Translations under genes and position numbers: made by a program
DNA from: Azolla caroliniana
Lineage: Eukaryota; Polypodiophyta
Assembly: GCA_043228905.1 (NCBI GenBank)
Contig: JBHGNT010000003.1
Location: 10,044,001 to 10,108,000, forward strand
Length of the DNA stretch: 64,000 nt
Direction of reading: 5' to 3'
In this document: in pieces, positions 57,067 through 64,000 of the stretch
How positions within the stretch are numbered: position 1 is the first letter of the stretch
Layout: the number at the start of each line of letters is the position of its first letter
Notes under the pieces: generated by a model
What the model was told of the DNA's origin: nothing
Database searches by the model: none
What the model saw: the letters and a program-made list of their open reading frames with translations, nothing else

Positions 57067-59834
57067 CTAGAATTCGACCGGCATGACTGCCTCTAATCCG
57101 AATGCTAACCGGAACAACGTTGTTCGGATGCTTGTTTTGTACGTTGTCTGGTAAGCCCAGAGCGCGTTGTGCAACTTCGTGTCCCAATCTGTCTGATTCT
57201 CATTGACGATCTTGCGCGCTATATTCTGTAGCGTTTTGTTTGTTGACTCAGCTAATCTGTTGGCTTGTGGGTAGTACGGGGTGCTCCATTTATGTACTAC
57301 CGCATAGAATGACGTCAAGCTCTCCACTACCTATCCAAGAAAGTGCCCTCCTTGGTCGCTTATCAGCTCTATGGGGCATCCGTACCGGCACCAAATGCAT
57401 TCGTATAAGAATTTTGCCGTTGACGCCACGGTGTTATCTCGTAAGCCTTTGGCTTCCACCCATTTAGTGCAGTAGTCCGTCGCGACGATCACATACCGGT
57501 TGCCAGTTCTCATTGCCGGTGGTTTAAATGGTCCGACAAAATCCAGTCCCCAATTCTGAAATGGTTCTAGCGGTAGTACTGGCTGGTGTGGCATCCGAGC
57601 TTGTTCCGTTGGCTGACCCATTCATTGGCATAGATCACACTTCTTCGCATACCGGACTGCATCTTTCATTGTCGTCGGCCACCATAGGCCACTTTGCCAT
57701 ACTTTCCTTGCCGTCGCATCTCCGGCATAATGGCCTCCGTCGACTCCGCAGTGTGCTTCCCGTAGTATTACCTCCTTCTCGTCGCTGCGCACCGCTCGTC
57801 GCCATATCCCGTCTACGCCTTTGTGGTAAAGTGTGTCCCGGAGTAAACATATGTGCCGGCTTTGTACCGCCAGGCGTTTTCTCTCGTCCCGGTTCATCTC
57901 CTTCGGAGGCAATCCGGTACTCAGAAACTGGTGCATATTAGTTAGCCACTTATCTTCTTGTGCCACCGTTTCATCTGTTGCCATTTCCGTGGTGACTCGA
58001 AAAAGCTCTGCATCCGGAAACTCGTCTGGTACTCCGTCACCCGTCTCCCCAGAATCTAACCGGCTTAGATAATCTGCTACCGCATGCTGTATGCCAGGTC
58101 GGTGGAATATCTCGAATTCGAACTCCTGCAACAGCAAAGTCCATCGAGCCAACTTACCGGTTAGTGACTCTTTGGATACTAGGTAGAGGAGTGCCGAATG
58201 ATCTACATGGAAGGAGAACTTTCTTCCCAATAAATAATGCCTGAATTTTGTTACACTGTAGATCATTCCTAAAGCTTCCCTTTCCATGGTAGAATAATTT
58301 CGTTCCGCTTGGGATAGCTTCCGGCTGGCATAATACACTGGCCGGTACCACCTTGGCTCGGTAAGCTGCATGAGCGCGCTGCCGATTGCGATGTCGGAGG
58401 CGTCCACGAACACATGAAACTCTTTACTCCAATCCGGAGGCTGCACTACCGGTGCTTGTGACAATAATACCTTTAGTGCCCGGTACGCCTTGTCTTCGAT
58501 GTCTGTCCATTGGAACGGTGTTCGATGTACTGCCGCATGCAGAGGTGTAGCCAGGTCCGCCAAATATCGGAGCATACGACTATGCCAGCGAATTTGTCCT
58601 AAGAAACGGCTCAATGCCTTTGCCGTTGCCGTTGCCGGTGCTTCCAAGATTGCTTTCACTTTGTCCGGATCTACGACAATGCCTTCCTTGCTCACAATAT
58701 GCCCTAGTAGCGTTCCGCTGGACACTCCAAATACACACTTCGCCGGATTCAAGCTTAGCCAGTACTTCCTACACTTCTCTAGACATAGTTTGAGGTGTTG
58801 CAAATTATCTTCTTCTCGGCTATAGACGACGAAGTCGTCAAGGAACACCTGCATAAAAGCCGGTATGCATTCGCCAAATATCTCCATGATGATCCGTTGG
58901 AATGTTGTCGGTGTCGTTTTCAGTCCGAACATCATCACCACAACAACAAACACTCCCCATTCGGTGACGAAAGCCGTTTTCTCTTTATCATCATGGTGCA
59001 TCTGGATCTGATTATACCCGTTGAATCCGTCTAAGAAACTGTAGACTTCATGGCCGGTGATGGCATCGCATCCAAAACTACATTCGTAAATGGAAGTGGA
59101 AATGCATCTGTTACCGTTGCCGCATTGAGCTTCCGGTAGTCGACACAAACTCTAATTTTGCCATTCTTCTTCGGTATGACTACAATCGGGCTCAGCCATG
59201 TAGATTTCTTTACGGGACGGATAAAGCCAACCCTCAGCAATTTGTCGATTTCCTCCTTGACTTTGCCGACATAGTTTGGGTTCATCCGGTACCGACGCTT
59301 TGCTACCGGCTTGGCGTCTTTGCTCAGATGTATCTGGTGCTGATACAACTGAGGATCCAGCCCTCTCATATCCTCGTAAGACCAGGCAAATACGTCGCGA
59401 AACTCGTTGAGGAGTGTAATTATCGCCGTTTTGTTCTCTGCATTCATTTCTTTGGCGACGTGCACCGGTTTTGCCTCCTCCGCCGTTCCTAGATTTACCT
59501 CTTCTAATTGAGACGCTTTTACGCGCTGTGATACGGCCATTTCTCTTTCCAACGCCTCGTGCGCTTGCCGTAACTCACGGATTGCTTCTTTATCCGGTTC
59601 CGCTTCGGTTCCGTCCAGTTGCAGTAAGTAGGGTGATACCGCTTCGGCGACGTCAATTTCGAATAGGGGTACAATCTTCGGGTTCTCCTGCAAGTATTGA
59701 TCTTCTTCTTCGTCTACTAATCCTTCCAGCATATTGACGCACTCCACATATAATGGTGTCAGATCCTTGCCGGTGCCCTTCCTTGGTTGTGTTGGTACCC
59801 GTACCTTCGCTTTTCCCTGTTGGAACGTAATCAT
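57067..59834 (-). pseudogene. Gypsy-B reverse transcriptase, RNase H and integrase
   Basis: RT N-terminal part (59834-59031): FAWSYEDMRGLDPQLYQHQI, WLSPIVVIPKKNGKIRVCVD. A 1-nt shift near 59070 leads into FLDGFNGYNQIQMH, FGLKTTPTTFQR and VFLDDFVVYS (catalytic Asp pair). RNase H: FHVFVDASDIAIGSALMQL, EREALGMIYS, FHVDHSALLYL, AVADYLSRL. Integrase finger GGHYAGDAT...CDLC followed by a stop at about 57622, core GLDFVGPF, ELISDQGGHF and stop, then PYYPQANRLAESTNK, where E of the D,D,E set is present. A stop at 57067 follows. Further pol lies to 56822. RT uses FLDD. Confidence 0.88.
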
Positions 59835-59849
59835 ATTCCTCCTCCAGTT

Positions 59850-62321
59850 CTACTTGATGTGTGTCATCTTTAACCAAGGGCGTCCCAACAATAATAGGTA
59901 CGCTCCTTGAGCCTGCAACTGGAGAACTGCGGCTGAGGTACAGAATGTGTGGCCCCCGATGGTTACTTCTAAGTCCCATATTAATCCAGTCGGTCGCACC
60001 AAGCTTGTGTCCGCCATTCGGAGCCAGAACGGACATGGCTCCCACTCTTGGATTCCAAGAGCATCACACGTCCGGAGGCTTATTACATTAACACTGGAGC
60101 CTCCGTCTATTATCGTGCCGGGGAGTTCTTTCCCTTTCACAATGGCAGTAATTGCCGGACTGTTGGTGTCCACCACCGCCGGTCCCTCCTCTGGATTTGA
60201 GAAGAATGTCAGAGCCGGTGGTGTTCCACCTGTTGTCATGCCGGACTTGAGTCCTTCTGTGAATCTTGGTACTAGCTGCAAGAGTCTTCCTAACGGCAGC
60301 GTGATCTGGCATTCCTGCAATGCCTGCCATGTCACGTTTTCGGACTGACTACCGCCGGCGAGCTCTTCGGTGTTCTCCTTTTGCTGCGCAAGTTCTGCTA
60401 CGTTTCGCTCATTTGCCTTTTTCACCCATTCCGTTGCCTGTTTCCGGATGGCCTCTTGTGTCTCCCATTCCGTCGTCTTGCCCTTCGACCTTGTGGTGAC
60501 CTGCTTTAGGTCTGCGACTTCGGCGACTACCATGTTTACTGTTGGTCGCTTATCATAGCTCTTTGTTGGACATTGATTACTATAATGTCCTTCTTGCCGG
60601 CAATAATAGCAATATGCTTTCCGAGTATTGCTGGATTCGGCATTGTTTCCTATACCCGGTGGAGGACATGTGGTAACCGCGGGGCTCTGGTCCGGTTGGC
60701 AACTTGAGGCGCCTTTTTCCGGTTCACGTGGGTGGCTCCCTTTTTTGAAATGCCGTTTTTTATTAAAGTTCTTTTTGTTGCGGTGCCCTTGCTGGGGTTG
60801 GTCTTCATATCTCCCGTAATCTTCTCGTCGTTGGTGATACCCGAGGGAGTGATCCCGGTTGTGATGCTCGTACCGTCCATTGTAATCTCGGTACTTGTCA
60901 TGTCTCTTGTACTGGTCATAGTTGTCTCTCTGATCGTCGTACCGGACATCCTGTGCCGGTCGATATCGCTCCTCTCGCCGCCAGCGTTTGTCTTCTTCGT
61001 CTCTGTTGCTACGTGGCTCGATTTGCCGGACTGGTGGTGCTTGCCGATTCAATAAGTTATATTCGCACCAATCCATCGTATGGCTCGTGGAGTGGCAGAG
61101 TAAGCAGTGCGTCCACATGGTGCACTCCAGTGACGAGTGTCCCGAATTCAAGCAGGTCGTGCATTGGATTGCTTGCCGGAAACGGAGATCCTCATCGGTT
61201 GGTAACGCTTGTTGGAGGGCTCCCATTGTTAGCCAAGAGCTCGTTTTTTCCATTTCTCTAACCCGGTCGATAACCTGGTCGACGGTGCTTGTGCGAAAGT
61301 CGATGACCGTGCATACCATTCGTAGAGGTTCCCGGAGCGCGGCTAGAAATATAGCCCGTGTTTCTTCCTCCGGAGGTGCGCGGGTAAGCTGACTGTGCAT
61401 CCGTTGAAACCGTATGACAAACTGCGGAATGCTCTCCCCGGGGTCCTGCCGGATGGTATAAAATAGGCCCACCATTTCTCTCTGGTCCACCTCCTTCTGA
61501 AAGAAGTGCAAGAATTTATCTTTTAGGTCCGCAAAGGTGGTGATGGTGTTGGGGTCCTGCGTCCAGTGCCATCTGGCGGCCGGTCCTTCCAATGTCACGC
61601 TGAATTCGGCTATCTTAGATCGTTCCTCTTCGTCCGCGGTTAACCGTTGTGACACATGGTTCGCCTCCCATGTTTGTTGAAATGCGTGAACATGAGCCTC
61701 CGCGTCCGGGTCATCCCGATACTAGGAGTACTGGAACGACATGTCGTCGTCCGGTGTCGGTACGCGTGTTGGCAGTGTCGGTGGTCTTTCCTGCTATTCC
61801 GTCGGCATCAGAGGTCTTTGCCGGTCTTCCCTTGGTGTTGCCGGCTCGACTTCCGGTGTCGGAGGTCATTCTTTGTCTTCTTCCGTCTCTGGAGGTTGCT
61901 CCACGTCTAGTGCCGGGGGTTCCCAGTCTGCCAACTCTGGTCCCGGTGCTGGTACTGTATCCGACTCCTCGCCCTCCGGTCCTCCTAGGGTGTCGTTACT
62001 GCTGCGATAGTTTGTGTGCGCGTTGTAACCCCCTTCCGAATCCGATTCCAGCGCTGAAAATGCTTCGGATTCGCCGTCTCTTCCGGCCAAGGCCTGGAGA
62101 AGGGATTCCGCTTCCCGAAGACTACTTAAGTTGCTTCCTTTGTCTGGGTAGGCATTTTGTTGCAGATGGAGCGACTCCTCCGCCACTTTCCGGATCACTT
62201 TGGAAAATGATCGATCCGTTCAGATTTCTTCCGCTGCTTGCTGGAAAGCCTCTCGCCGCCTTCTCCGTTCAGCAAGTCTTCGTGCTCTCTCTGTAACCGG
62301 GTCGTCTCTTGGCCTAGTCAT
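59850..62321 (-). pseudogene. Gypsy-B gag and protease
   Basis: Likely start ATG at 62321 (MTRPRDDPVTERARR), followed by a TGA near 62220. The 62198-61866 part is acidic and ends in a stop. 61655-59850 holds the capsid region (EGPAARWHWTQDPNTITTFA; FLHFFQKEVDQREM; IPQFVIRFQRMHSQL), a Cys-rich stretch, a long Arg/Tyr/Asp/His-rich region, the zinc knuckle CYYCRQEGHYSNQC, and the protease TIIDGGSSVNVIS (DGGS for DSGS) with LLLGRPWL. Several stops make it inactive. Confidence 0.85.
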
Positions 62322-62374
62322 CCATTCCCACCGCTGTTCACTGCGATTGTGCAGGAATCGTGGTCGCCAAAAAC

Positions 62375-62732
62375 TGTGTTAATCCTAGAGGCTGGACAAC
62401 AGCCTAACACAGGGTGTCCACTTAAGACACTTCACCAAAGGGGTGTTACGGCAGGATGACTTACGACACAACGTTTGCAATCCGTAATTAACACACGTAA
62501 GATATAACAATGAATACAGAACGGTAATCAACATTGGCAGATTAAGATAATAAGCTCTATTAATTATCCGCTCGCAATTACATTGTAACCGGGCCTTTAT
62601 ATAAGTCTCCGGTGCGAAACAACCGGCACCTTTTCGGGATCGGTCCGGATCCGGATCGGCATACCGATTCCGGTCCGTCCGTCCACATCTTCTCATATAT
62701 TACTATATATTTTAAGACTACTAATTACAACA
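62375..62732 (-). repeat. 5' LTR of Gypsy-B
   Basis: 358 bp, minus-strand TGTTGTAATTAG to GGATTAACACA. A TATATAA-type motif lies on the minus strand near 62597-62604. The primer site lies just left. The right flank begins GTTCC. Confidence 0.7.
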
Positions 62733-62786
62733 GTTCCCGAATAAACTATTCCTTTCGCACTCTATTTTGGACCTCCTTAGGCCTTC

Positions 62787-64000
62787 TTGCCAGCCGGTAA
62801 TAGGGGGAGGCCTACTTGCTTCTATTGCGGCAAGCCGGGACACTTCCAAAAGAACTGTCGGCACTTCCGAAAAGACAAGGAAACTGACGGTACCGATTCG
62901 AAGTGGACACCGGACCGAAACGGTAAAGACCGGAGGGGGCCAGACCGGAAGGGAACGACGGCAATCGCGGCAAGTGAAGAAGAGTTGATGCTCATCACCG
63001 AGGAGAGTGAGCTAAACCTTGTCGGCGACGAGATGACCTGGGTGGTCGACTCCGAAGCGTCGTTCCACCTTACCCTGGACCGGAAATACTTCTCATCCTA
63101 CTCGGCCGGTGATCACGGCTGTGTCCGGATGGGGAATGAAGGTACATGCCGAATTGTCGGCATAGGAGATGTGTGGTTGACAATGCCAACCGGATGCAAG
63201 CTGCTGTTGAAGGATGTCTGACACATTCCGGAGGTTCGTCTGAACCTGATATTAGTCGGTCGGCTAGATGATGAAGGCTACACGGGTAGCATCCAAAACG
63301 GTGTTATGAAGTTCAGCAAAGGGAGCATGATTGTGGCTTGGGCCCAGAAGGTCAACACCCTGTACCTGATGAATGCCTAGTTATGTCTGGAGGAAGTGAA
63401 TGTGGCATCCGACACAGCTGGTGAGCTGTGGCACAAGAGGTTGTGTCACATGAGCGAGAAGGGGATGGAGAGGCTTGCAGACGACAACCTCATTCTAGTG
63501 AAGAACGTGCACTTGGAGAAGTGCATTGATTGTCTGGCCGGTAAACAAAACCGGACCTCCTTCCGATCGAGGCCACCGATGAGACGTAATGCACCACTGG
63601 AGTTGGTGCATACTGATGTATGTCAAGTGGACACGAAGTCACATGTCGGATCGCAGTACTTCGTGACGTTCATAGATGACCACAGCCGGAAGTTGTGGGC
63701 CACACCGTTGAAGACGAAGGATCATGTGTTATCCGTCTTCAAAGAGCTCCACGCGAGAGTGGAAAGAGAAACCGGCCGGAAGCTGAAGGCGGTTCGAGCA
63801 GATAACGGAGGTGAATACCGGGGGCAGTTCGAGGAGTACTGTCGCTCGAAAGGAATCCAACTCGAATTTACCTGCCGAAGTCGCCGGAACTAAACGGGCT
63901 GGCCGAGAGGATGAACCGGACTATAATGGAGAGGGTTCAGAGTATGCTGGCGCATGCAAAACTACCCAAGAAGTTTTGGGTTGAGGCATTGTCGACTGCG
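62787..64000 (+). mobile_element. Copia-D: Ty1/copia fragment running off the window
   Basis: Plus strand, beginning inside gag at the zinc knuckle (CFYCGKPGHFQKNC, 62818-62859), so its 5' part is missing, probably lost at or before the Gypsy-B insertion. Protease WVVDSEASFHLTLD has Glu where the catalytic DSG has Gly. A stop at 63219-63221 and another near 63378 follow. GAG-pre-integrase: ELWHKRLCHMSEKG and CIDCLAGKQNRTSF. Integrase core: LVHTDVCQVDT (Asp) and VRADNGGEYRGQF (Asp). A frame change near 63880 precedes GLAERMNRTIMERVQSML, with the catalytic Glu. Codon use is GC-rich. RT would lie beyond the edge. Confidence 0.85.

Larger units (their letters stand above)
48360..62732 (-). mobile_element. 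Gypsy-B: Tat-like Ty3 element split by Gypsy-A
   Basis: In its own direction: 5' LTR (62732-62375), an Arg-type primer site (TGGCGACCACGATTCC, complement near 62353-62368), gag-protease (62321-59850), RT-RNase H-integrase (59834-57067 and on), the integrase C-terminus interrupted at 56817/49850 by Gypsy-A, a pol end near 49577, then an extra ORF (49433-48400), cut off near 48360. RT motifs place it with non-chromodomain Tat-type elements; a third ORF after pol fits that clade. The 3' LTR is gone. Rich in CCGG. Confidence 0.85.

Overview
This window looks like nuclear DNA of a land plant with a large, repeat-filled genome. Evidence: plant-type Ty1/copia and Ty3/gypsy elements primed by initiator-methionine tRNA, a KUA1/MYBS3-type R1-MYB gene with plant-style introns, a probable plastid-targeted protein, and hAT and MULE DNA transposons. 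Two features hint at a non-seed vascular plant (fern or lycophyte): the ParB-like and unclassified transposase-like families, and a GC-rich Ty3 lineage resembling fungal elements. I cannot prove the lineage from sequence alone. No rRNA, intact tRNA, organellar segment or CRISPR array was seen.

Only two loci look like ordinary host genes: a three-exon R1-MYB repressor-type gene (25704-28932, +) and a three-exon plastid-protein candidate (32386-34470, +). Nearly everything else is transposable element, much of it nested and decayed.

0.6-2.9 kb holds a decayed ParB/Srx-like gene. 3.0-11.5 kb is a minus-strand copia element (Copia-A) lacking reverse transcriptase. It is split by a complete 4.7 kb hAT element with an 8-bp target duplication, and the hAT carries a solo chromovirus LTR. 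11.5-12.6 kb has a MULE-end-like array, a long imperfect palindrome whose arm also lies upstream of the MYB gene, a CCGG-rich repeat and a tRNA-derived SINE head. 12.7-14.9 kb is a ~1 kb tandem duplication containing 82/83-bp minisatellites. 15.0-20.6 kb is an unclassified transposase-like pseudogene split by a rearranged chromovirus copy. 20.9-25.1 kb is a MULE flanked by inverted arrays of a GGTTGGGCGACC iteron.

35.6-38.3 kb is a truncated copia element (Copia-B). 40.4-48.4 kb is the 3' end of another copia (Copia-C), split in its LTR by a GC-rich Ty3 element (Gypsy-C, 40881-47785). 48.4-62.7 kb is a minus-strand Tat-like Ty3 element (Gypsy-B) with an extra ORF behind pol, split by a full-length chromovirus (Gypsy-A, 49851-56816, TSD TAAAC). 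62.8 kb to the end is a plus-strand copia fragment (Copia-D).

One chromovirus family appears three times: a solo LTR (4795-5249), a rearranged copy (16877-19966) and a full-length copy (49851-56816). Each has its own 5-bp target duplication, so all three are independent insertions, and they give a relative order: Copia-A before hAT before the solo LTR; transposase-like gene before chromovirus copy 1; Gypsy-B before Gypsy-A; Copia-C before Gypsy-C.
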